Shown here one piece after another: positions 54,400 through 62,880 of a DNA stretch of 64,000 nucleotides. The notes below the pieces were generated by a model. That model had not been told where the DNA came from and did not search any database. It saw nothing but the letters and a program-made list of their open reading frames with translations. The stretch is from Amycolatopsis mongoliensis. Its GTDB lineage: Bacteria; Actinomycetota; Actinomycetes; Mycobacteriales; Pseudonocardiaceae. The stretch is from contig NZ_CP127295.1 of assembly GCF_030285665.1 (NCBI RefSeq), positions 6,076,001-6,140,000 of the forward strand, written 5' to 3'. The position numbers and the translations under genes are program-made. Position 1 is the first letter of the stretch, and the number at the start of each line of letters is the position of its first letter.

Positions 54400-55068
54400 A
54401 TGGGCTCCGGCCGGGACGAGATCAGGGGGAGTGGCGTGAAGACGGTGCGGGCGACTCCTGACGAAGCCTGGGAACTGCGGAGCCTGGAATCGGAGATCAC
54501 CGACGTCCGGCGGTACATCCTCCGCCACCGATCGTCTTCGGATTCCGAGAAACTGTGGATGCAGCTGGTCTGGAGTGACCTCCTGCTGGACCGGTGGTCG
54601 GTCGTCGACAGGAGGATCCGGGACCTCGTCTCGCTCGGCCAGGACGAACCGGGGGCGGTTGCGCCGGGGTCCGGCCGCTCGGTCCGGGCCCTTCCGAACG
54701 CGGTCGAGCCCCTCTCGCTGGCCGGGCTGGACGCCTGTCTGCAGGGAGTTCCCGACCTGGTCGTGGTGCCGGCCTCGGGGAAGCCGCCTGCGCGGGTCGA
54801 CGTGTGCGTGCACGCGACCGAGCAGGTGGACGCCGATTTCGTGCAGGCGCTGCGGGTTTCGGCCGGGCGGTTCGACGCGCCGGCCGTCCTGGTGACCAAT
54901 AGGATCGGAAAGGCCGATCTCGACGTCCTTTCCAGTTGCCGCGTCCTCGCGGTGCTCCCCCGGGTGGCGGCGTCGAGCGGCAGGCTGGTCGACACCGTCC
55001 GCGCCGTCGGGGCGGATCGCCGCGTCCCCGGGCCGGACCTGCTGGCCGGGCTGCGCGAGCACCGCTGA
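54400..55068 (+). CDS. Uncharacterised protein downstream of the cold-shock gene
   Basis: 222 residues, not recognised. The first half is helical (ELRSLESEITDVRRYILRHR). The second half is alpha/beta with PDLVVVPASG, RVDVCVHAT, RFDAPAVLVTN and VLAVLPRVA; the order resembles a Rossmann or nuclease-like core, but no catalytic set stands out. Two starts are possible: ATG 54,400 with GGGGA before it, or GTG 54,436 with AGGGGGA (54,424-54,430). Confidence 0.6.
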   Translation: MGSGRDEIRGSGVKTVRATPDEAWELRSLESEITDVRRYILRHRSSSDSEKLWMQLVWSDLLLDRWSVVDRRIRDLVSLGQDEPGAVAPGSGRSVRALPNAVEPLSLAGLDACLQGVPDLVVVPASGKPPARVDVCVHATEQVDADFVQALRVSAGRFDAPAVLVTNRIGKADLDVLSSCRVLAVLPRVAASSGRLVDTVRAVGADRRVPGPDLLAGLREHR

Positions 55069-55519
55069 GACCACGGAAACGTCACGAACTCGGCGAAGCG
55101 GCTTCGACCGGCTTTCGCGTCAGGGTGGGTAACGGTCGACCGCGTTGTTGGCGCGGGTCGTGGGCCGGCGGTGTCGGTGGCGGACGGCATTCAGTACTTC
55201 GGGCAGCAAGTCGCCACACTCGGGCAAGGATCACGGTGAAAGCGCGGACCGGGAGTTATCAAGGTTTCCAGGTCTGCCGCACCGGCTGGCACCGCGAAGT
55301 GGATCGGAGAGCGATGCGAACCCACCAAAATGATCGCCTGCTACGCCGTGCGGACATCTCGACGTCCGTTTCCGCCGTTGTTCTTGCCCTGGTGCCGGAG
55401 GCGGTGACACCCGCGGCGGCACACGCGGCGCCCGCCGCGTCGTCGGGGTGAAGACGAATGAGACGAAAGACCGGCAAGAGCTAGGGGCTCTTGTGAGGGC
55501 TGAGTGGAGGTTGGTTGGT
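55069..55519. other. Intergenic region before the SARP gene
   Basis: About 450 bp with no clear large gene. It holds an imperfect stem (GCGAAGC at 55,093-55,099 with GCTTTCGC at 55,111-55,118) that could end the upstream operon, and a 45-codon reading frame (55,314-55,451). No convincing promoter boxes were seen. Confidence 0.5.
55314..55451 (+). CDS. Possible small exported peptide, 45 residues
   Basis: MRTHQNDRLLRRADIS, a hydrophobic run (TSVSAVVLALVPEAV) and an Ala-rich end with AHA look like a short signal peptide. GGAGA precedes ATG 55,314 at short spacing. Its stop TGA shares bases with an in-frame GTG of the SARP frame (GTGA at 55,448). It may equally be chance. Confidence 0.25.
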   Translation: MRTHQNDRLLRRADISTSVSAVVLALVPEAVTPAAAHAAPAASSG

Positions 55520-58339
55520 GTGGGTGGTGCTGGTTCGGGTTTGCGGGTTGATTTGCTGGGTGAGGTGCGGGTCCGGGTGGGGGGTGCGGAGGTCGTGGTG
55601 GGGCCGCCTCGGCAGCGGGCGGTGTTGGCGATTTTGGCGCTGCGGGCGAACGAGACGGTGTCGCGTGCCGTGTTGATTGATGGGGTATGGGGTGATGCGG
55701 CTCCGGCGTCGGTGGAGGGGAGTGTGCATACGTACGTTCATGGGTTGCGGCGGGTGTTGTCGGTGGTGGGTGGTGAGGTGTTGGTGCGGTCGGGTGGGGG
55801 GTACCGGTTGGTGGTGGATCCGGACGCGGTGGATGTGGTGGTGGCGGAGTCGGGGGTGCGGCGGGCGCGGGAGTTGGCTGCGGCGGGGGACAGGTCGGCT
55901 GCGGCGGACGTGCTGCGGGAATGTCTCGGGTTGTGGCGTGGGGTGCCGTTGTTCGGTTTGCCGGGGCCGTTGGCGGAGGCGGAGCGGGTGCGGTTGACGG
56001 AGTTGCGGGTTGAGGTGGTGGAGGAGCGGGCGGAGTGGTTGCTGGGGTTGGGGCGGCATCGTGAGGTGGTGGGTGAGCTGAGCGAGGCGGTGGGAGCGGA
56101 GCCGTTTCGGGAGCGGTTGCGGGGGTTGTTGATGGTGGCGTTGTATCGGTGTGGGCGGCGGGCGGATGCGTTGGCGGAGTTCGAGTCGGCGCGCCGGTTG
56201 TTCGTGGCGGAGTTGGGTTTGGATCCGGGTGCGGAGTTGGCGGAGTTGCAGGTGCGGATGCTGCGTTCGGATCCGGGGCTCGATGTGGTCGTGGAACCGG
56301 CAGCGGGGTCGGCGGGCGCGGTGGGGGTGCCGGCGCAGTTGCCGCATGAGGTGCCCGGCTTCGTGGGACGGGCGGGGGAGCTGGAGCAGCTGGCGCAGTG
56401 GCGGTTGTCGGTGGGGCAGGGTGGTCGGGCGTTGGTGATTTCGGCCGTGGATGGGGTAGGGGGCGTGGGGAAGACGTCGTTGGCGGTGCGGTTTGCTCGT
56501 GAGGTCGCGGGGGAGTATCCGGATGGGCAGTTGTATGTGAATTTGCGGGGGTTCGATCCGCATCGTGGGCCGTTGTCGGTGGGGGAGGCGTTGGGGCAGT
56601 TGCTGTGGTCGTTGGGGGCGGGGGGTCGGCGGCGGGGTGTCGATGCGCAGGTGGTGTTGTATCGGACGTTGTTGTCGGGCAAGCGAATGTTGATTCTGCT
56701 GGACAACGCGGTGTCGGCGGAGCAGGTGCGGGAGCTGTTGCCGGGACCGTCGCGGAGTTTGGTGTTGGTGACGAGCCGGAATCGGTTGACGGGCTTGGTG
56801 GTGCGGGACGGGGCGCGGCGGTTGACGTTGGGGGTGTTGCCGGAGGAGGAAGCGGTCGAGCTCTTGCGGGTCGCGGCGGGCCGGGCTCGGGTTGATGCGG
56901 AGCCGGGTGCTGCGGTGGCGTTGGTGCGACTGTGTGGGTGTTTGCCGTTGGCGGTGCGGATTGCGGCGGAGCGGGTGTCGTCGGATCGGGGGGTGGGGTT
57001 GGGGGAGTTGGTGGGGGCGTTGGCCGCTGAGCGGGATCGGCTGGACACCTTGGATGCCGGGGATGACGAAATGTCGTCGGTGCGGGGGGTGTTTTCGTGG
57101 TCGTATCGCTCGTTGGATGTGGGGGTGGCGCGGTTGTTCCGGTTGCTGGGGGTGGTGCCCGGGGTGGATGTGGGTGTGGTGGCGGTGGCGGCGTTGGTCG
57201 ATCGGCCGGTGGAGGAGACTGGTGGGTTGCTGGCGGTGCTGGTTGAGCAAAATCTGTTGGAGCAGCGGGATGGCCGGTATGGGCTTCATGATCTTGTGCG
57301 GGTGTATGCGGCCGAATTGGCGGAGCGGGAAGACCCCGAGGAGGATCGGGTTGCGGCTCTGCGCGGTCTGATGATCTGGTACCTGCACAGCGTGCGGCGA
57401 AGCTTCAGCTGCTTCATGCCGGATCATCCCCTCTTCCCGGCAGGGGTACCGGATGCCCGGCACGAGCTCCCGGCGTTCGAAACGCGTGAATCGGTGTACG
57501 CCTGGTACAACACCGAAGTGGCGAACATCCTGGCCCTCACGCAGTGTGCCGCGGAACTCGGGGAACACGACATAGCGTGGCAGCTGGCCTGGTGCATGTA
57601 CAACTACTACTACTCGACCGGATTGCTCAGCGAGTGGATCGAGCTGCTGGACATCGGGCTTGTCTCGGCCGAAAAAACCGGCCGTCCCGAGCCACAGTCA
57701 CGAATACTGACGACGCTCGGTGTCGCCCACTCCCGCATCGGCCAGAACGAGATCGCTGTTCACCACCTCGAACGCGGGCTCTCGCTGGCCCGTGGGATGG
57801 GGAACCAAGACCTGCAGATCGCGTTGCTGGCGAACCTCGCGTCGACGCTGAGGGAGATGAAGCGATATGACGAAGGGGTCCGCCGTGCGCAGGAGGCTGT
57901 CGAGCTGGCGATGGCGCACGGAACGGACTTCCGCAAGGCTTCGTGCCTGGATTCCTTGTGTGAGCTGTATGTCGAGTCCGGACAGCCGGAGGAAGCGCTC
58001 AAGTGCGGGGAAACCGGTCTTCAGGCGGCCAGGACGAGCGACACCAGGCTGACCGAGGTCAACATCCTGGTCAACATGGCCCACGCACGCCGCGATCTCG
58101 GCGACGCGGCGACGGCGATGCGCGACTACCAGGCGGTCCTGGAGCTTTGCTCGACGCTCGGCGACCGCTATCACGAAGCTCTGGCATTGCTGGGCATCGC
58201 CGAGCTCGACCGTCGGGCCTCGCGTGTGGACAGCGCTCGGGAGCACGCGCAATGCGCCTTGAACATCCTCGTCCAGCTCAACGGTGAAGAGGCCGGCGTG
58301 GCACAGGCGTTTCTGGCGATGCTGGACGAAGTGGCGTAG
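55520..58339 (+). CDS. AfsR/SARP-type transcriptional regulator with NB-ARC and TPR
   Basis: About 939 residues: winged-helix OmpR-type DNA-binding domain (about 8-95), bacterial transcriptional activation domain (about 100-250), NB-ARC STAND ATPase (about 275-600) with Walker A GVGGVGKTS (Lys318) and MLILLDNAV (Walker B), then TPR repeats (about 640-930). SARP regulators of this build activate biosynthetic genes and are switched by ATP and ligand or protein binding to the TPR part. GTG 55,520 was chosen because GGAGG (55,506-55,510) precedes it; GTG 55,493 and 55,448 are alternatives. Codons before about 57,350 are rich in TTG, GTG and GGT; after that they are C/G-ending. Nothing shows which genes it controls. 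Confidence 0.85.
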   Translation: MGGAGSGLRVDLLGEVRVRVGGAEVVVGPPRQRAVLAILALRANETVSRAVLIDGVWGDAAPASVEGSVHTYVHGLRRVLSVVGGEVLVRSGGGYRLVVDPDAVDVVVAESGVRRARELAAAGDRSAAADVLRECLGLWRGVPLFGLPGPLAEAERVRLTELRVEVVEERAEWLLGLGRHREVVGELSEAVGAEPFRERLRGLLMVALYRCGRRADALAEFESARRLFVAELGLDPGAELAELQVRMLRSDPGLDVVVEPAAGSAGAVGVPAQLPHEVPGFVGRAGELEQLAQWRLSVGQGGRALVISAVDGVGGVGKTSLAVRFAREVAGEYPDGQLYVNLRGFDPHRGPLSVGEALGQLLWSLGAGGRRRGVDAQVVLYRTLLSGKRMLILLDNAVSAEQVRELLPGPSRSLVLVTSRNRLTGLVVRDGARRLTLGVLPEEEAVELLRVAAGRARVDAEPGAAVALVRLCGCLPLAVRIAAERVSSDRGVGLGELVGALAAERDRLDTLDAGDDEMSSVRGVFSWSYRSLDVGVARLFRLLGVVPGVDVGVVAVAALVDRPVEETGGLLAVLVEQNLLEQRDGRYGLHDLVRVYAAELAEREDPEEDRVAALRGLMIWYLHSVRRSFSCFMPDHPLFPAGVPDARHELPAFETRESVYAWYNTEVANILALTQCAAELGEHDIAWQLAWCMYNYYYSTGLLSEWIELLDIGLVSAEKTGRPEPQSRILTTLGVAHSRIGQNEIAVHHLERGLSLARGMGNQDLQIALLANLASTLREMKRYDEGVRRAQEAVELAMAHGTDFRKASCLDSLCELYVESGQPEEALKCGETGLQAARTSDTRLTEVNILVNMAHARRDLGDAATAMRDYQAVLELCSTLGDRYHEALALLGIAELDRRASRVDSAREHAQCALNILVQLNGEEAGVAQAFLAMLDEVA

Positions 58340-58417
58340 GCAGGACGCTCGACCAGATTGTCGCCGGCTTCGTCGCGATTCCGCTCCTCGCCGGCTCGGC
58401 GGGGAAGTGATCCGGCG

Positions 58418-58672
58418 CTACCGCAGGTGCACCAGCACCACCCCGTCGTTGCCGGGGGCCACCTCCACGCGCCGGTAGAGCTTCTTCAGATGTGCCTGCC
58501 GCAGCATCGCGAGCACCCGGTTCTTGAGCTGCCCGGACCCCTTGCCGGGGATGATCTCGACGAGCGGCACCTTCGCACCGGCGGCGCGGAAGAGCGCGTT
58601 GCGCACCGCCTTGTCGATGTCGCGGTCACTGCGGAAGACCGGGTGCAGGTCCACGGTCAGCTTCTCCGGCAT
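58418..58672 (-). CDS. Smr-domain protein, small
   Basis: 84 residues with the core of the Smr (MutS2-related) domain: DLHPVF, ALFRAAGAKVPLVEIIPGKGSG (the IIxGKGSG signature), QLKNRVLAML, GVVLVHLR. Stand-alone Smr proteins bind nucleic acid and can have nuclease activity. The ATG at 58,672 has AGGAG six bases upstream. It is downstream of eccC on the same strand, 88 bp away, but a strong stem-loop lies between. The longer upstream reading frame is not protein-like. Confidence 0.8.
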   Translation of the reverse strand: MPEKLTVDLHPVFRSDRDIDKAVRNALFRAAGAKVPLVEIIPGKGSGQLKNRVLAMLRQAHLKKLYRRVEVAPGNDGVVLVHLR

Positions 58673-58704
58673 GGCGTTCTCCTCGTGGTTTCGGCTGGTC
58701 CGGC

Positions 58705-58746
58705 GCCGGGGAGGCGACCTCGGTGAAGCAAGGTCACCTCCCCGGC
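58705..58746 (-). terminator. Stem-loop between eccC and the Smr gene
   Basis: GCCGGGGAGGCGACCT (58,705-58,720) and AGGTCACCTCCCCGGC (58,731-58,746) pair over 16 bases with one mismatch and a 10-base loop. It sits 15 bp past the eccC stop. There is no U run on either strand, so it may be an attenuator, partial terminator or mRNA-end protector. Confidence 0.6.
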
Positions 58747-58760
58747 GATCCGGTCGTCTT

Positions 58761-61700
58761 TCAGCCCGCGGGCTGGGCTCCATCGTCGACCAACGGGGTC
58801 TGCACCAGCCGGACCGCCCTGCGCCGGTTGATGAACTGGGCGCGCCCGGGGGGCAGCACCCGCGGCTTCAGGTTCCCGAGGAAGGCGCCTTCGCTCTTCG
58901 GACACGACAGCAGCAGAGCCGGTGTGCCGAGTTCCCACATGCGGCGGATCGCCGGATTGCCCATCGACCGGCTGGCCCCCGCGGTGCTGCGCGCCAGGAT
59001 GACGTGCACCCCGACGTCGGCCGCTTGGGCGAGTACCGGCATCAGCGACTGCAACGGGCCGGCGCTCCCGCTCGACTCGGTCAGCTCGAAGTCGTCGATG
59101 ACTATGTAGAGCCGTCCCCCCTGCCACCAGTCCCGCAGCGGCAGCCTGCCTGGACTGATCTCGGGACCGGGGATGCGCTTTTCGATGACGGAGGCGGCGC
59201 CGGCGATCGACTTGGCGAGGGCTTCGGCCCCGACCGCGTACTCGAGCTGGTACTCGGCCGGGATCGAGTCCCGCAGTTCCCGGCGGAAGTCACCGAACAT
59301 GATGCGGGCTTCGTCGGCGGTGTGGTGTGCCACGATCGAGCGCGCGATGTGCCTGAGCAGGTTGGTCTTCCCCGTCTCGGCGTCACCGTAGATCAGCAGG
59401 TGGGGACTCACGTCGAAATCCTGCCATTCGGGCGCCAGGTGCTGGTCTTCCAGACCGAGCGCCATGCGCATCTCGGCCGCGGGCGACGGCGCGTGCGGTT
59501 CCGGCAGCTCCTGGACGGACAGCGTTTGCGGCAGCAGCCGGACCTGCGGGGCGCGCGGCGCGCCTGCGGGTGCCAGGGCTTCCGCGAGCTCGACCGTCGC
59601 CTCGGCGAGGTCGTCGGTCCGGGATTCGCCGTCGATGCGGGGCAGCGCGGCGAGGAAGTGCAGCCGGTCGGGCGTGATGCCCCGGCCGGGGATGGCGGGC
59701 ACAGTGGCGGCGAACCGGCTGTTGATCTCCGAGTCGACCGGGTCGCCGAGCTTGAGCTCGAACCGGGTGCCGACCACGTCCCGCAGCCACGGCCGCATTT
59801 CCGACCACCGGTTGGCCGCGACGACGAGGTGGATGCCGAAGCTCAGTCCGCGGGCGGCCAGCTCGGTGAACTTCTCCTCCACGTCCTCGAAGTCCTGGCG
59901 GATCGTGTACCAGCCGTCGACCACGAGGAACACGTCACCGTAGGGGTCGATGTCCCGGTACTGCCCGCGGGCGCGGGCGCGGCGGTAGCTGGCCATCGAG
60001 TCGATGTTGTGCTCGGCGAAGATGGCTTCGCGGCGCGCCATCAGGTTGGTGACTTCCAGCACCGTGCGCGTGACGCGGTCGCGGTCGAGCCGGTTGGCGA
60101 TGCTGCCGATGTGTGGCATCGCCGCGAGCGCCGACAGCGTGCCGCCGAAGTCGAGGCAGTAGAACTGCACCTGTTCGGCGGTGTGGGTGAGGGCCAGTGC
60201 GCAGATCAACGAGCGCAGGAGCGTGCTCTTGCCGCTCTGAGGGCCACCGACCACCGCGGCGTTGCCCTGACTGCCCGACAGATCGGCGACCAGCAGCTCA
60301 CGCCGCTGCTGCGCGGGCAGGTCGATCAGCCCCACCGGGACGGCCAGGTTCGCCGTGTTCAGGTCGCCGACCGGGCGCGGGCCGTAGGTCGGGTGGTCCA
60401 CGAGCGGCGGCAGGAGCTGATCCAGGGTCGCCGACGTCTTGAGCGGCGGCAGCCAGACCTGGTGCGCCCGCGGACCGATGCCGCGCAACCGGTTGATCAG
60501 CACGTCGATCACGGTCACGGTGGCTTCGTCGGTGGGGGCCTCCTCGACGACGGATTCGGGTTCCGGCGTGGCCGGCGGTTCGACGTACCGGGTGCTGAAC
60601 GGGACGATGTGCTGTTCCACGGCGACGCCGACCGGCTTCTGCTTGGCTTGGTAGGGCCCCGAGGAGTACGCGCCCTTGAACCGCACCAGGGTCTGCGTGT
60701 CGGGCCGGAGGTAGCCGTTGCCGGGGCTGTTCGGCAGCTCGTAGGCGTCCGGCACGCCGATGACGCTGCGGCTTTCCATCGCGGAGAAGGTCCGGAGCCC
60801 GATCCGGTACGAGAGGTGCGTTTCGACCTTGTGGATCCGCCCTTCGTCGAGTCGCTGGGACGCGAGCAACAGGTGCACGCCGAGGCTGCGGCCCAGCCGG
60901 CCGATCATGGCGAACACGTCGATGAATTCCGGTTTGCTCGACAGCATTTCGCTGAACTCGTCCACCACGATGAAGAGCGCGGGCATCGGTTCGAGCGGTA
61001 CCCCTTGGGCGCGCGCTGCTTCGTAGTCCCGCCGCGACGCGTAGTTGCCGGCCGCCCGCAGGTGTTCCTGACGCCGGTTCATCTCGCCGGTCAGGGCGTC
61101 CTGCATGCGGTCGACCAGTTCGAGCTCCTCGGCCAGGTTGGTGATCACGGCCGACGTGTGCGGCAGTTGGTCGAAGCCGAGGAAGGCCGCGCCACCCTTG
61201 AAGTCCACCAGCACGAAGTTCAGGTCTTCCGACGTGTGCGTGGTCGCCAGCGCGATGACCAGGGTGCGCAGCAGCTCGCTCTTGCCGGAACCCGTCGCGC
61301 CGACGCACAGCCCGTGCGGCCCCATGCCGTCTTCGGCCGCCTCCTTGATGTCGAGTTCGAGCGGTGCACCGGCGCCCGCGATGCCGATCGGCACCCGCAG
61401 CCGCCGCTTGCCGGTCATCCGGTCGCGGCGGTAGCGCACGGGGTCGAAGGTCGCCACGTCGCCGATGCCGAGCAGGGACGCCAGGTCGTAGTCGCCGGCC
61501 AGGGGTTCGTCCTCTTCGACGGCTTCGCCGATGCGGAACCGCGCCATGATCCGGGCCAGGGCGTTCGCCGAGATCTCGCTGAGCCGGTCGGGGCGGCCCA
61601 GCGACGCGGTGTCCTGCTTCCCCACCCGGTCGAAGGACACGGTGCGGAGGTCGTCCGCGTCGACCTCCAGGAACAGCACTCCCGGGCGTTGCAGCCACGG

Positions 61701-62747
61701 CAGGGAACCGGAAACGTCCAGGACGACCGCGTTGCGGTAGCCCTCGTCGGCGATCCGGTGGTCGGCGGGTACGGGTACGCCGTCGAGCACGAGGACCACG
61801 AACGGTTCCGACGCGGTGACCGGCGTGTCCGCCTCGAACCGTGGCCGCCCGGTGAAGGCGGGACCGCCGAGCAGGAGTTCGGCCTGGGTGATGTCGTCGG
61901 CCGCGAGCCGTCGTGCGCCGGCCGCGTCCCGGCTGTCCGTGTCCTGGTTGTGGGGGAGCCACTTCAGCCAGTCCCACCGGTGCATCCGGTCGCCGTCGGC
62001 GCAGACGGCGATGCGCAGATCGCCGGGGGCGTGCGCGGTCGAGAGCTGGGCGAGGATCGCCCGGGTGAGACCCAGCACCGCCTCGTCGTCGCCGCTGAAC
62101 TGGATCTGGCCGAAGCCCCGCAGGTAGACCGCGATCGGCGCGTCCGGCAGCGTGCTGTACGCGCGCATGAAGCGGCGCAGAGCATGCGCGGTGAGGGGCT
62201 CGAGGTCTTCGATCGGCTTGCTGTCCGGCGGGACCAGCTGGAAGGTCGAGCGCTGGGTGCCCAGCCCCAGCCGGACCTCGCCGAAGTCGTCGTGGGCGGG
62301 GCGTCGCTCCCACAGCCGGTAGCCGAGGGCCATCGACCACAGCGCGTGCGGATCCGGGTGGATCCAGCGCGCCGCCTTCTGCTGAGCCCCCAGCGCGCTC
62401 CGCGCCTGCTTCCGGAGCTGGGCGAGATAGCGGATGTAGTCACGCCGGTGGCCGTTCAGCTTCTGCTTGTGGGTCACCGAGCTGCGCAACATCTGGGTGA
62501 TGAGCATGCCGACCGCCGACACCACCATGAGGCCGCCGCCGACGTAGGCGAAGGCACCGGCGCCGGGGCGGACGAACATCATGACCATGGCGAGCGAGCC
62601 GAGACCCATGGGGGCGTACATCAGCACTGAGCTGATCCCACCGCCCGTGTTCTCGGGGACGCCGGGTGGCGGCTGGAGCTCGATCTGGGTGTCGGGCGCG
62701 GGAGGTTTCGGTCGTCGCGGCCGCCGGGCGAACAAGGTGGTGCTCAC
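58761..62747 (-). CDS. eccC: ESX secretion ATPase EccC (single-chain)
   Basis: 1,328 residues. Two membrane helices (about 39-59 and 64-84) near the N-terminus, then three FtsK/SpoIIIE-type ATPase domains. Domain 1 has GATGSGKS (Lys489) with VLVDFKGG; domain 2 has GGPQSGKS (Lys840) with YCLDFGG; domain 3 has GDAETGKT (Lys1127) with VIDDFE. EccC is the motor of the ESX complex and binds substrates through its last domain. Start GTG 62,747 is preceded by GGGGAGA; the ORF extends further but the upstream part is not protein-like. In some species EccCa and EccCb are separate; here they are fused. Divergent from eccD with 133 bp between. Confidence 0.95.
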   Translation of the reverse strand: MSTTLFARRPRRPKPPAPDTQIELQPPPGVPENTGGGISSVLMYAPMGLGSLAMVMMFVRPGAGAFAYVGGGLMVVSAVGMLITQMLRSSVTHKQKLNGHRRDYIRYLAQLRKQARSALGAQQKAARWIHPDPHALWSMALGYRLWERRPAHDDFGEVRLGLGTQRSTFQLVPPDSKPIEDLEPLTAHALRRFMRAYSTLPDAPIAVYLRGFGQIQFSGDDEAVLGLTRAILAQLSTAHAPGDLRIAVCADGDRMHRWDWLKWLPHNQDTDSRDAAGARRLAADDITQAELLLGGPAFTGRPRFEADTPVTASEPFVVLVLDGVPVPADHRIADEGYRNAVVLDVSGSLPWLQRPGVLFLEVDADDLRTVSFDRVGKQDTASLGRPDRLSEISANALARIMARFRIGEAVEEDEPLAGDYDLASLLGIGDVATFDPVRYRRDRMTGKRRLRVPIGIAGAGAPLELDIKEAAEDGMGPHGLCVGATGSGKSELLRTLVIALATTHTSEDLNFVLVDFKGGAAFLGFDQLPHTSAVITNLAEELELVDRMQDALTGEMNRRQEHLRAAGNYASRRDYEAARAQGVPLEPMPALFIVVDEFSEMLSSKPEFIDVFAMIGRLGRSLGVHLLLASQRLDEGRIHKVETHLSYRIGLRTFSAMESRSVIGVPDAYELPNSPGNGYLRPDTQTLVRFKGAYSSGPYQAKQKPVGVAVEQHIVPFSTRYVEPPATPEPESVVEEAPTDEATVTVIDVLINRLRGIGPRAHQVWLPPLKTSATLDQLLPPLVDHPTYGPRPVGDLNTANLAVPVGLIDLPAQQRRELLVADLSGSQGNAAVVGGPQSGKSTLLRSLICALALTHTAEQVQFYCLDFGGTLSALAAMPHIGSIANRLDRDRVTRTVLEVTNLMARREAIFAEHNIDSMASYRRARARGQYRDIDPYGDVFLVVDGWYTIRQDFEDVEEKFTELAARGLSFGIHLVVAANRWSEMRPWLRDVVGTRFELKLGDPVDSEINSRFAATVPAIPGRGITPDRLHFLAALPRIDGESRTDDLAEATVELAEALAPAGAPRAPQVRLLPQTLSVQELPEPHAPSPAAEMRMALGLEDQHLAPEWQDFDVSPHLLIYGDAETGKTNLLRHIARSIVAHHTADEARIMFGDFRRELRDSIPAEYQLEYAVGAEALAKSIAGAASVIEKRIPGPEISPGRLPLRDWWQGGRLYIVIDDFELTESSGSAGPLQSLMPVLAQAADVGVHVILARSTAGASRSMGNPAIRRMWELGTPALLLSCPKSEGAFLGNLKPRVLPPGRAQFINRRRAVRLVQTPLVDDGAQPAG

Positions 62748-62880
62748 AGGCTCTCCCCTTGGTGAGTGGTCTTCCCCTATTTCGGACCGGCGGTGGCGAG
62801 GGAGCGCCGCGTGGGCGGACGCGTCACTACCGTCGGAGCCGGTCTCGGGGCTGGACCTGGCAGGAAGGGCCTGATGCTTG
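62748..62880. promoter_or_regulatory. Divergent eccC/eccD promoter region
   Basis: 133 bp between divergently transcribed eccC (start at 62,747) and eccD (start at 62,881). No clear -10/-35 pair stands out, but both promoters must lie here or within neighbouring genes. AGGAAGGG (62,862-62,869) serves as ribosome binding site for eccD. Confidence 0.35.

Noticed and set aside
55481..57568. A 695-codon minus-strand frame over the SARP gene
   Set aside because: Gln/His/Pro/Arg-rich shadow caused by the G/T-rich codons of the SARP front half.
58524..62630. A 1,368-codon plus-strand frame over eccC
   Set aside because: Antisense to a well-supported ATPase gene with intact Walker motifs. Composition is typical of shadow frames.
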